NCBI GenBank assembly: GCA_034434635.1
Contig: DAOTYX010000032.1
Span: forward strand, 1-39,161
Direction: 5' to 3'
Length of the DNA: 39,161 bases
DNA from: DAOTYX01 sp034434635
Lineage (GTDB): Bacteria > Chloroflexota > Anaerolineae > B4-G1 > DUEL01
The position numbers and the translations under genes are program-made. This document shows positions 32,221 through 39,161 of the stretch, in pieces; positions within the stretch are counted from its first letter, which is position 1, and every line of letters begins with the position of its first letter. Under the pieces are notes generated by a model that was not told where the DNA came from, ran no database searches, and saw nothing but the letters and a program-made list of their open reading frames with translations.

Positions 32221-33225
32221 ATGGCGGTGTTTCGGACCCGTTTCACCGACACGTTCGGCGTCGAGTTGCCGGTTGTCGGCGGCTGCATGATGCATCTCAG
32301 CGGCCCAGAGTTCGTCGCCGCCATCGCCAACGCCGGCGCGTTGGGCCTGCTGGCCTCGGCGATGTACCCCTCGCAGGATGCCTTCCGCCAGGCCGTGCGG
32401 CGCACGCGCGAACTGACCGACCGCCCCTTCGGGGTCAACCTGAGCCTGCACCCGGCCATCCGTCCCATTGACAACGACCTCTACGCCACGGTCATCCTGG
32501 AGGAGGGGGTGCCGGTGGTGGAGACCAGCGGCCATCGCCCGCCGCCGGAACTGTTCGCCCGGCTGAAGGCGGGCGGGGTGAAGGTGATGCACAAATGCGT
32601 CAGCGTGCGCCACGCCCTCAACGCTCAGGCTGCTGGCGCGGACGCGGTGACGCTCTTCGGCAGCGAGGGGGGCGGGCACATCGGCGAACTGGGGCTGACG
32701 ACGCTGGTGCTCGTCCCCCGCGCCGCCGACCTGCTGGATGTGCCGGTGCTGGCGGCGGGAGGTATCGTGGACGGACGGGGGCTGCTGGCGGCGCTGGCGC
32801 TAGGCGCGGAGGGGGTCGTCATCGGCACACGCCTGCTGCTGACCACGGAATGCCCGATCCATCCCAGCCTCAAGCAGGCGCTTCTAGCTGCCGCCGAAAC
32901 CGATACCGTCCCCATCCTCACTACCCTGAACAACGCGATGCGGGTGTGGAGGAACGAAGCCGCTCAGCGGGTGCTCGAACTGGAGCAGCGCCGGGCGGAA
33001 CTGTGGGAGATCCTGGAGGTTGTCGGCGGCAAGACCACCCGGCGGTTCTACGAAAGCGGCGACGTGAACGGCGGCGTCGTCGCCTGCAGCCAGGCGATCG
33101 GCGCGATTGGCGATATCCGCCCGGTAGCCGAGGTCATCGGCGACATGGTGCGCCAGGCAGCAGCGATCCTCCGCGCCCTGAGCGGCGGTTCGAGCGACCG
33201 CCAGGGCGCTCAGCCAGCGACCTGA
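32221..33225 (+). CDS. Nitronate monooxygenase-like FMN protein
   Basis: A 334-residue TIM-barrel flavoprotein of the 2-nitropropane dioxygenase family. LFGSEGGGHIGE contains the predicted catalytic H153, and PVLAAGGIVDGRGLLAALA plus GAEGVVIGTRLLLTTE are the FMN phosphate-binding segments. The N-terminal PVVGGCMMHLSGPEFVAAIANAGALGLL is typical. Many family members are not true nitronate oxidases and some are enoyl-type reductases or of unknown role. ATG 32221 follows GAGGAGC, 5 bp after the aminotransferase stop. It ends the plus-strand operon, 22 bp before the convergent PAP2 gene. Confidence 0.9.
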   Translation: MAVFRTRFTDTFGVELPVVGGCMMHLSGPEFVAAIANAGALGLLASAMYPSQDAFRQAVRRTRELTDRPFGVNLSLHPAIRPIDNDLYATVILEEGVPVVETSGHRPPPELFARLKAGGVKVMHKCVSVRHALNAQAAGADAVTLFGSEGGGHIGELGLTTLVLVPRAADLLDVPVLAAGGIVDGRGLLAALALGAEGVVIGTRLLLTTECPIHPSLKQALLAAAETDTVPILTTLNNAMRVWRNEAAQRVLELEQRRAELWEILEVVGGKTTRRFYESGDVNGGVVACSQAIGAIGDIRPVAEVIGDMVRQAAAILRALSGGSSDRQGAQPAT

Positions 33226-33247
33226 GCGCGGTCGAAAGGCACTGCCG

Positions 33248-34141
33248 CTACCTCTTCCCCTCCGCCAACCCCAGGCGGACGAAGGCCCACGGCGCACCGA
33301 GCCCGCCCCACAGCCCCACCAGCCCGTAGCGGACGAAGCGCAGCAGCAGCGCGGTCGTCGCTTCCCCGAAGCCGGCGAAGGCCACCCGCAACCCCATCCA
33401 CAGTCCGAAGAGCACGACCACGCCGAGCAGGAAGCGCAGCACCCGTTTCCACCACACGCCGCCGGCGTCGAAGCCCACCCAGCGCCGCTCCAGAACGAAG
33501 CCGACTCCCATCCCCATCAGCGCGGCGCCCTCGGTCACGCCGTCGTCGGTGAAGAAGAGGATCGCCATCAGCAGCGGCACGACGACCGCCAGGCCCAGTT
33601 GCCAGGCCAGGCCCCGTCCCTCCAGCCAGCGCTCTGCCCCTGGCTCCAGCCAGATGTAGAGCAAGAGCAGCACTGCCCCCAACACGTAGCCGCCCAGCAC
33701 GTCGGTAGGGAAGTGGACGCCCAGGTAGATGCGGGAGAGGGGGATCAGCACCAGCAGCGCCGCCGAAAGCGCCCACACCCAGGGGCGACGGAAGGTGTAG
33801 GCCAGATAGCCCCAGATGACCGTGGCGGCCTGAGTGTGGCCGCTGGGCAGCCCTCCGCCGCCCGCCGCGGTCAGTTGCCGCACCCGCGAGTCGTACTCGA
33901 AGGGGCGGGGCTGCGCCGCCAACGTCTTCGCCACCGCGTTGGTGTAGGCGCAGATGAGGAACAGCACCGTCAACCGCGCGCCGGTGCGCCGGTCCAGGCA
34001 CCAGTAGATCAGTGGCAAGAGGATCAGAAAGAACTGCTCCTCGCCCATGAAGGTGAAGATGCGGAACGGCCAGTCCAACGCCGGGCTGAACTGCTGCAGC
34101 CAGAGGATGACATTTACGCCCCAGTTCAGAATGCTCTCCAT
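33248..34141 (-). CDS. PAP2 superfamily membrane phosphatase
   Basis: About 297 residues with seven or more hydrophobic segments. The three phosphatase motifs are present: KTLAAQPRP (72-80), PSGH (99-102) and SRIYLGVHFPTD (136-147), whose histidine forms the phosphoenzyme. Members dephosphorylate undecaprenyl diphosphate or phosphatidic acid at the outer membrane face. A C-terminal set of helices extends beyond the core. ATG 34141 follows AGGAGGAGGG. An IS element ends only 38 bp upstream, so the native promoter region has probably been displaced and transcription may come from the IS or from ThyX read-through. Confidence 0.9.
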   Translation of the reverse strand: MESILNWGVNVILWLQQFSPALDWPFRIFTFMGEEQFFLILLPLIYWCLDRRTGARLTVLFLICAYTNAVAKTLAAQPRPFEYDSRVRQLTAAGGGGLPSGHTQAATVIWGYLAYTFRRPWVWALSAALLVLIPLSRIYLGVHFPTDVLGGYVLGAVLLLLYIWLEPGAERWLEGRGLAWQLGLAVVVPLLMAILFFTDDGVTEGAALMGMGVGFVLERRWVGFDAGGVWWKRVLRFLLGVVVLFGLWMGLRVAFAGFGEATTALLLRFVRYGLVGLWGGLGAPWAFVRLGLAEGKR

Positions 34142-34164
34142 CGTCCCTCCTCCTGTAGGTGAAT

Positions 34165-34179
34165 CAATGGACAATGACC
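34165..34179. repeat. Left remnant of a heptamer tract at the IS insertion point
   Basis: CAATGGACAATGACC ends at 34179, immediately before the IS. The last four bases, GACC, recur at 35708-35711 on the other side and form the probable target duplication. Confidence 0.75.
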
Positions 34180-35707
34180 TGTAAGTGCTTGTAATTTCGT
34201 ACCCTTTTCAGTCTCGTAAAGTCGTACCTTAACAATCTCGAAATATCGTGCCCCCTCTAGGCCACGAAGCAGGGCAGGGTCAACTGCACTGGCGTGGTGA
34301 GGGCGAAGTCATCAGGGTTCCATCCGGTCAGTGTTTCGACATCCAGGTTCTTGAGTGGGCGACGAGCGATCTCTTGTTCTCCTTCTTCTGTGTCCGTATA
34401 GAAGACCCATTCTCGCTGCTGAGGGTCGAAGCGGACGGAGGTGGTGTGGCCTGCCCAGGCGCATCCCACGTAGTAGACCTGATTGCCCAGGCAGACCTGA
34501 CCGGCGGTGCTCACTTTCCGCTGAAAGGTGAAAGTCGCCAGATAGTCGTACACCCGCTGGATATCGAAGAGGGCCGGTTCCCACTCTGGACGATAGGGGC
34601 GACGAGGGCAGAGGAGTTCGGGATGGGCCTCCAGCGGCGGGCGGCCGTGGCAGTCGCTCGCCCGCGAGGGGAAAAAGCTGTTGTGGATCGCTCGCTCCCG
34701 GTCCAGGGACTGCTGCAAGGCAGTCAGGTCGGTCAGATGCTCCTCATCGCTCGCGAAGCCGCTCAGGGTGCGGTGATTCCGCTCTACGTGGGGTTGGTCG
34801 GTGGGGCAGTGGGGACGGATGTGGAGGTGTCGCACCCCCAGGCCCACCAGCCACAGAGTCAGCAGGCTGGGAAAGGGGTCGGTGGGGCTGCCCATCAGGG
34901 TCAGTTCGTTGTCGGTCACGACCCCATCCGGCAGCGTCTGCCACTCGGCGAATCCCTCCCGCAGGGTCTGTTGGATCTCCGTCCGTTGCAGCTTGCGCCA
35001 ATGCTTGACCGTCTGAACGGTGAAGGCCCGGCTGGCGATCATCGCTGCCCCCACCGGGTCTCGGATGTTGCAGATGGAGGCGATGGTCCCATCGGCCAGA
35101 CGGACGCCCTCCTGAATGTCCAACTGCCAGATTTCGTGGACGCCGCTGGCCCGCGGGGGTGGCGGGCATTTCGGCAGGCGCGGCTTCCGTTTCGCCACAC
35201 ATTCCGGACACCATTTCCGAAAGAAGACCGCCAGGCGGCTTCGACTGGGCAACCGGAGCCCTTGGAGCTCCGGATCGGTACGCAACTCCGCCAACACCCG
35301 GTCCGGCCCCCAACGGGGGTGGCGACGCTTGAGGGAGAGGGCGGCCTCGGCAACCCGACGATCGAAGCGGGAAAGAGCGCCCCGTTGGACCGGCCCCCGC
35401 GGTCGATCTCGCAGCCCCTTCCGCCCCTCATCTCGCCCCCGCCGCCACCACTTCCGCGCACAGGAGACGGAACACCCCACTTCGGCAGCGGCCTCCTCCA
35501 ACGTCTTCCCTTCCAGCCTGGCTTGGTAGATGCGCTCCTTTTCCTGCTCTGTCAGCGGTTCCCGCTGGCCCATCGGACACCTCCTCCATACCTTGGGTAG
35601 CTCCCCCCAAGCATACACGAGGTGTCCAGCAGAGGGTACGACTATTCGAGACTGTTAAGGTACGACTTTACAGGACGACAGAGGGTATGACTTTACAAGA
35701 CCCTACA
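34180..35707 (-). mobile_element. IS481-like insertion sequence, complete, 1528 bp
   Basis: Ends match as inverted repeats over about 76 bp (34180-34256 and 35631-35707), with about 80 percent identity by eye and no gaps; both start TGTA. Each end carries three iterated sites of GTAAAGTCGTACC type about 25 bp apart. A 4-bp duplication GACC flanks the element (34176-34179; 35708-35711). The single transposase gene is intact. The target was a CAATGGA/CAATGAC heptamer tract between thyX and the PAP2 gene. Confidence 0.88.
34257..35573 (-). CDS. DDE transposase, IS481-like
   Basis: About 438 residues from the ATG at 35573, which has GGAGGAGGTG upstream. An N-terminal helix-turn-helix (about 7-50, EKERIYQARLEGKTLEEAAA) precedes a linker and an integrase core. 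Catalytic residues fit DDE: D152 in QLDIQEG, D221 in VTDNEL and E264 in PHVERNHRTL, with the typical 35-45 residue D-E spacing of the rve core. C-terminal beta-rich part follows. It is longer than a usual IS481 transposase (about 300-350). No frameshift is seen, so it may be active. Confidence 0.88.
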   Translation of the reverse strand: MGQREPLTEQEKERIYQARLEGKTLEEAAAEVGCSVSCARKWWRRGRDEGRKGLRDRPRGPVQRGALSRFDRRVAEAALSLKRRHPRWGPDRVLAELRTDPELQGLRLPSRSRLAVFFRKWCPECVAKRKPRLPKCPPPPRASGVHEIWQLDIQEGVRLADGTIASICNIRDPVGAAMIASRAFTVQTVKHWRKLQRTEIQQTLREGFAEWQTLPDGVVTDNELTLMGSPTDPFPSLLTLWLVGLGVRHLHIRPHCPTDQPHVERNHRTLSGFASDEEHLTDLTALQQSLDRERAIHNSFFPSRASDCHGRPPLEAHPELLCPRRPYRPEWEPALFDIQRVYDYLATFTFQRKVSTAGQVCLGNQVYYVGCAWAGHTTSVRFDPQQREWVFYTDTEEGEQEIARRPLKNLDVETLTGWNPDDFALTTPVQLTLPCFVA

Positions 35708-35740
35708 GACCAATGGACAATGACCAATGGACAATGACCA
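35708..35740. repeat. Right remnant of the heptamer tract (CAATGGA/CAATGAC)
   Basis: GACCAATGGACAATGACC followed by more units runs from the IS end to the thyX stop codon. With 34165-34179 it makes up one tract split by the IS. Related to the tract at 22681-22726. Confidence 0.82.
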
Positions 35741-35743
35741 ATG

Positions 35744-36373
35744 TCAAGCGAAGAACTCCGGGTAATGCTCCCGCAGGCTGTCCCGCAGGTCACCGAAGAC
35801 CGCCGGGGCATGAGGATAGACCAGTTCCAGCATCCGCACGCAGACCTGGCGGATTTCCCACTGCGCCTGGGGGGAGATGCGCAGGCGGAAGACGGTGAGC
35901 AGTTCGCGGAAGTTCATCGTCACCACGATGCGCGTGGCGGTGGCGTTGGGCAGGACGAAGCGGGCGTCCTCTTTCCGTACACCTCGCTCTCGCAGCGCGC
36001 GGTAAGCCTGCCGCACCTCCCCGGCGAACCGCTCCCACACCGCCCGCGCCTCCGCGTCCTCGGCGATGGAGGGCGGCAACACCCATTCCGGCTCCGTCAT
36101 GTCCACGTACCGCTGGCTCTCTTGGGAGTAAGAAGCCAGGCGGTGGCGCACGAGTTGGTGTGAACAGGCGCGGGAAATGCCGCTGATCTCGAAGGTCGCC
36201 GAGGCGTGTTCGATCAGGCTCTCGTGTCCCTCGCGGATGCGGGCGCGGAGGAAGGCACCGCGGTCGCCGCGTCCCTCGCTGCGGTAGCAGACCCGGCCGG
36301 CGTGGGCCAGCAGCGCTTCGGGGCTGCCGTCCTCGCGCAGATAGCGGGTGATGGCGATCAATTCCACGTTCAT
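35744..36373 (-). CDS. thyX: Flavin-dependent thymidylate synthase
   Basis: A 209-residue ThyX. The signature RHRLASYSQES (R76-S86) fits RHRx7S, with SQRY following, and EHASATFEI carries H56. It methylates dUMP to dTMP with methylene-tetrahydrofolate, FAD and NADPH, and is unrelated to ThyA. ATG 36373 follows GAGGAGGGAGAC. It is the only thymidylate synthase in the window. The stop codon abuts the heptamer tract that hosts the IS element. It lies about 90 bp after the PrsW gene on the same strand. Confidence 0.96.
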   Translation of the reverse strand: MNVELIAITRYLREDGSPEALLAHAGRVCYRSEGRGDRGAFLRARIREGHESLIEHASATFEISGISRACSHQLVRHRLASYSQESQRYVDMTEPEWVLPPSIAEDAEARAVWERFAGEVRQAYRALRERGVRKEDARFVLPNATATRIVVTMNFRELLTVFRLRISPQAQWEIRQVCVRMLELVYPHAPAVFGDLRDSLREHYPEFFA

Positions 36374-36386
36374 GTCTCCCTCCTCG

Positions 36387-36475
36387 CCCGGCGGGTCCTC
36401 ATCCCTGGTTTTCTGCCACGAATTTCACGAATTGCACGAAGGACGTGAGGACGAGTCCGCCGGGCCTAAGCCCGG
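36387..36475. repeat. Inverted repeats and dispersed CACGAATT repeat between prsW and thyX
   Basis: CCCGGCGG...TCCTCA (36387-36401) is mirrored by TGAGGAC (36446-36452) and CCGCCGGG (36457-36464). Between them lies CCACGAATTTCACGAATTG (about 36417-36435), related on the other strand to 12131-12150. A smaller hairpin, CCGGGC-CTAA-GCCCGG (36460-36475), spans the PrsW stop codon. A terminator role is possible but no T-run is present. Confidence 0.55.
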
Positions 36476-37650
36476 GGGTCCTCCACCGGTCCTTGCCGCT
36501 CCCGCAACTGGGCGAAGATGTCTCGTCTTGGCCCTTCACCGGGCGGTAGTCCTATCTCCTCGGTGGTGAGCATGCGCGCCCAGCGCTGGAGATCGGGCGT
36601 GTCGCTGCATGCGGCCAGCAGTTCCAGGTTGCCCCACAGGTTTCTGGCTCCCTCTGGGAAGACGCTGCGCACATAGGTCATGACGCACAGTCCCACCTGC
36701 CGACGTATCTTCTCCATCTCCGCCTGCATCTGGTCGACTTCCTGTTCCAGTTGTTGCTTGAGATGGGGATCGGTGATCTTTTGCTGCACCTTGCGTTTGA
36801 TGCCCATCTGTGCCTGGAGCAGCAGCATCGCCTGGACCAGTTCCGCCTTGCGCGGGAAATGTTGCGTGATGGGCTTGAGGATCTCGTCCATGTCGCTGTA
36901 GGCCTGGGCAGCCCGTCGCTCCGCGGCGGTCACGCCTACCTGCCGGTCGAGGGTCTCCGCCAGCCACTGCCGCTCCTCGCGCAGGCCCATCGTGATGAAC
37001 AGGGCAATCAGGCCCACGCCGGCCAGGCCGATGGCCATCGCCAGGATCGTGCCCAGAGTGGTGGTGACGGCGTGGGCGGCAGCGTTGAACAGGGCGTGCA
37101 GGAGGATCGCCGCGACCCACCCGGTGGCCATCAGCAACCCCCGGCGTGGGCCATGCTGAAAGCGGAAGCGGCCCACCGCCGCGCCCACCAGTCCCGTGGC
37201 CGTGCCGTGCATCAGGCAGGTGGAGAAGGCGCGGGTGAGCGCCAGGGGGATCGGCGCGCCGGGGTTGCCGCTCAGGTACAGGAAGTTCTCGATGACGGAG
37301 AAACCGATGCCCGCGGCGAAGCCGTAGATCGCCCCATCCACGAAGTAAGTGAACTCCGGTCGGCGGGCGATGTAGAAGATGGCGAGCGACTTGACGATCT
37401 CCTCGATCACCGGGGCAAAGGCGACGAAGAGGAAGAGGGTACTCAACCCCAAGGCCTGGATCAGCGGGATGGCGACGTAGGTGTTGAGCAGGTACGCCAG
37501 GGCCAGGCCGCCAAACCCGCCCCACACAAAACACAGGATCACCAGGCGAAAGGTTCGTGAGGCGTACAGGTCGAGGGTGTAGATGAGCAGCAGGAACAAT
37601 GCCGGAATGCCGATAGCAATCAGGACAGACAGCGCGATCTGGATCATCAT
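36466..37650 (-). CDS. PrsW-type intramembrane metalloprotease
   Basis: A 394-residue protein with about eight membrane segments in the first 230 residues and a hydrophilic C-terminal tail. PrsW-family motifs are VIEEIVKSLAI (E83-E84), YFVDGAIYGFAAGIGFSVIEN (103-121), LMHG (H148) and LLHALFN (H185), the proposed metal ligands. In Bacillus, PrsW starts cleavage of an anti-sigma factor; the target here is unknown. The extra C-terminal tail (about 230-394, helical, QLEQEVDQMQAEMEKIRRQ) looks coiled-coil and is unusual. The start overlaps the STAND ATPase stop by ATGA, so the two are translationally coupled. Confidence 0.9.
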   Translation of the reverse strand: MMIQIALSVLIAIGIPALFLLLIYTLDLYASRTFRLVILCFVWGGFGGLALAYLLNTYVAIPLIQALGLSTLFLFVAFAPVIEEIVKSLAIFYIARRPEFTYFVDGAIYGFAAGIGFSVIENFLYLSGNPGAPIPLALTRAFSTCLMHGTATGLVGAAVGRFRFQHGPRRGLLMATGWVAAILLHALFNAAAHAVTTTLGTILAMAIGLAGVGLIALFITMGLREERQWLAETLDRQVGVTAAERRAAQAYSDMDEILKPITQHFPRKAELVQAMLLLQAQMGIKRKVQQKITDPHLKQQLEQEVDQMQAEMEKIRRQVGLCVMTYVRSVFPEGARNLWGNLELLAACSDTPDLQRWARMLTTEEIGLPPGEGPRRDIFAQLRERQGPVEDPRA

Positions 37651-39161
37651 AAGTCTCCGGGTGGCAGGCGTAAGCAGGATCGGGCGAACAGGGCGACGAG
37701 GTCAGCATAGGGAAACAGGGCTTCCCCATCATTGAGCCGTTCTGCGGCCTCCTCCAGAACGGCTCTGACCGGTTCCCCGACAGTGGAGATCAGGTCATGA
37801 CACAGGCCGACCGCCGCCGGGGGGTCTTGCTCGCTGAGGAGCCAGACCAGCGCCGCGCCCAGCCACGGCGACAGAGGGTCGTCGGCCGAGGTGGACGCTC
37901 GCAGTGCGGCCAGCAGTGAAGGTTCCGCTCCGCCGTCCAACGGGGCCAGCAGGGCCAGTTTGACCCGCAGACGCCGGGCGTCGGGGGAGCCGCCCTGCAG
38001 CGCAGCCTGATAGTCGAGACGGGCGGCGGCGGGGTCGTTGTGGAGGGTGTGGACATCCCCGCGGCCCTCCAGCGCCCGGCAACGCTCGACGGCCACCTCC
38101 GGCCCGCCGCTCACGGCCAGGGCCTGGGCGTAGAAAGCCAATGCTGCCTCATCCGCCTGCCGGGTGCGGGCCTTGTCGCCGGCCAGGCGGGTGAAGCGCG
38201 CTGCCCTGAGCGGGTCAGCGCTGCGGGAGTAGTGATAGGCGATCGCCTCCAGCCGTTCGTAGCGGGTGTCGGTATCGGTCTGGGACAGCAGGTCGCCGAC
38301 CCGTTCGTGCCAGGCTGCGCGCTGGGCGTGGGAGAGGGTGGTGTAGACGGCGTCGGCGAGGGCGTGGCTGGTGAAGGTGTAAGTGGGGCTGGGCGGAGGC
38401 GGGGCAATCAGCGAGCGACGGGCGGCCTGACTGAGCGCCTCGTCCAGCAAACCCTCGCCGAGGCTGTCGCTGCACAGGCCGGTCAGCAGCCAGGCGGCGA
38501 AGGTTGTGCCGAGAACCGCGCCACGGCGCGCCATCTCGCGTGTCTCCTGGCTCGATTGCTCCACCTGGGCCAGGAGCAGTTCGTGGAGGAGGAGGGGCAG
38601 AGGAGGCGGCGGGCCACTCCAGCACGCCTCGCCCGTCGCTGCATCCACCACGACCGCCGCCGCGTCGCGCAGGGCGCGGCAGTAGGAGAGGAGGAACAGC
38701 GGGTTGCCGCCAGCGCGCTCGAGCAGCCAGCGGGACAGGCTCTCCTCGAGGCCAGTGGCGCGCAGGCCGAAGGCGGCCAGCGCCCGGCTCTCGTCATCGG
38801 ATAGCGGGGGAAGTACCCACCGGTCGCCGCTCCACTCCGTCTCCGGGCGGGCAGTGACCAGCAGCAACAAGGGCCAGGCGGGCGCAGCGGCGACAATCGC
38901 TTCCAACACCGTCCGCGACTCGGGGTCGGCCCACTGCAGGTCTTCGAAGAGCAACAGTGTAGGCTGCCGGGCGACCTGACGCTCCAGAAGCCGCCGGATC
39001 GCCTGCGGGATGGAAGCGCGCTCGCGCACCAGATCCCAGATGGAAGCACGATCCTCCGCCTGACGAGCGTTCGCCTGGCTCAGGCGCCCGGTCAGCAGGG
39101 TTGCCAGACCCCCGGCGTCGGCCTGCTGTTGGGCTTGTTGGCCCAGCCGGGCGAACAGGCC
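37647..39161 (-). CDS. STAND/AAA-type ATPase with TPR-like C-terminus, 5' end outside window
   Basis: The frame stays open to the window edge, so about 504 residues are seen and the N-terminus with Walker A is missing. Walker B-like LLLFEDLQWADPES lies near 38910-38960, typical of the AAA_16 ATPases of MalT/BTAD/adenylate-cyclase type regulators. The visible middle has a winged-helix-like GAVLGTTFAAWLL region and then TPR-like helical repeats (YHYSRSADPLRAARFTRLAGDKAR). No output domain is seen at the C-terminus. It probably senses a signal and is co-translated with the PrsW protease, with which it may form a signalling module. A role in transcription control depends on the unseen N-terminus. 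Confidence 0.8.
   Translation of the reverse strand, partial: GLFARLGQQAQQQADAGGLATLLTGRLSQANARQAEDRASIWDLVRERASIPQAIRRLLERQVARQPTLLLFEDLQWADPESRTVLEAIVAAAPAWPLLLLVTARPETEWSGDRWVLPPLSDDESRALAAFGLRATGLEESLSRWLLERAGGNPLFLLSYCRALRDAAAVVVDAATGEACWSGPPPPLPLLLHELLLAQVEQSSQETREMARRGAVLGTTFAAWLLTGLCSDSLGEGLLDEALSQAARRSLIAPPPPSPTYTFTSHALADAVYTTLSHAQRAAWHERVGDLLSQTDTDTRYERLEAIAYHYSRSADPLRAARFTRLAGDKARTRQADEAALAFYAQALAVSGGPEVAVERCRALEGRGDVHTLHNDPAAARLDYQAALQGGSPDARRLRVKLALLAPLDGGAEPSLLAALRASTSADDPLSPWLGAALVWLLSEQDPPAAVGLCHDLISTVGEPVRAVLEEAAERLNDGEALFPYADLVALFARSCLRLPPGDL

Overview
The window is GC-rich, densely coded bacterial chromosome. Gene families (DUF5107-type lipoprotein, several polytopic glycosyltransferase/YfhO proteins, SH3b-like modules, STAND-type ATPase, ThyX instead of ThyA) together with many short tandem and palindromic repeats in the gaps suggest a member of the Chloroflexota, most likely Anaerolineae or a relative. 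This placement is inference; there is no rRNA or other marker gene here. No tRNA, rRNA or CRISPR array was seen.

Layout. (1) 1-330: tandem palindromic repeats. (2) 331-6590, minus strand: a probable operon of a GPH-type sugar symporter, a PLP lyase/decarboxylase, a TauE/SafE permease, a GH36 alpha-galactosidase and a small zincin-like peptidase. (3) 7021-20569, plus strand: endonuclease IV, a methyltransferase, a PIG-L deacetylase, an AlkD-like protein, an M20 amidohydrolase, three glycosyl-transfer/membrane genes (GT2, GT39, YfhO), PurB, a GNAT acetyltransferase and a DUF5107 lipoprotein. Two arrays of one hairpin repeat family interrupt this run. (4) 20721-27711, minus strand: a complete family-5 binding-protein ABC importer (SBP, DppB-like, DppC-like, two ATPases) followed by a CPBP protease. 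(5) 28142-33225, plus strand and divergent from the importer: FGGY sugar kinase, RuBisCO-like protein (RLP), aminotransferase and nitronate monooxygenase-like flavoprotein. (6) 33248-39161, minus strand: PAP2 phosphatase, an intact IS481-like element, ThyX, a PrsW-type protease and a truncated STAND ATPase.

The most interesting unit is region 4+5. Two near-consensus promoters face away from each other in one gap (27831-27859 minus; 28052-28080 plus), so the importer and the kinase-RLP operon are probably regulated together. The RLP keeps the carbamylated-lysine metal site and the P1-phosphate site of RuBisCO but appears to lack R295 and H327, which bind the second phosphate of RuBP. That fits a singly phosphorylated substrate made by the kinase next door. 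I propose an RLP-dependent sugar or sugar-acid catabolic pathway whose substrate is unknown.

The second theme is repeats. Palindromic arrays with compensatory base changes, 7-bp tandem repeats and dispersed repeats fill most intergenic gaps, form the ends of two coding regions and part of a third, and in one case carry the ribosome-binding site of the next gene. The IS element has landed inside one such heptamer tract.
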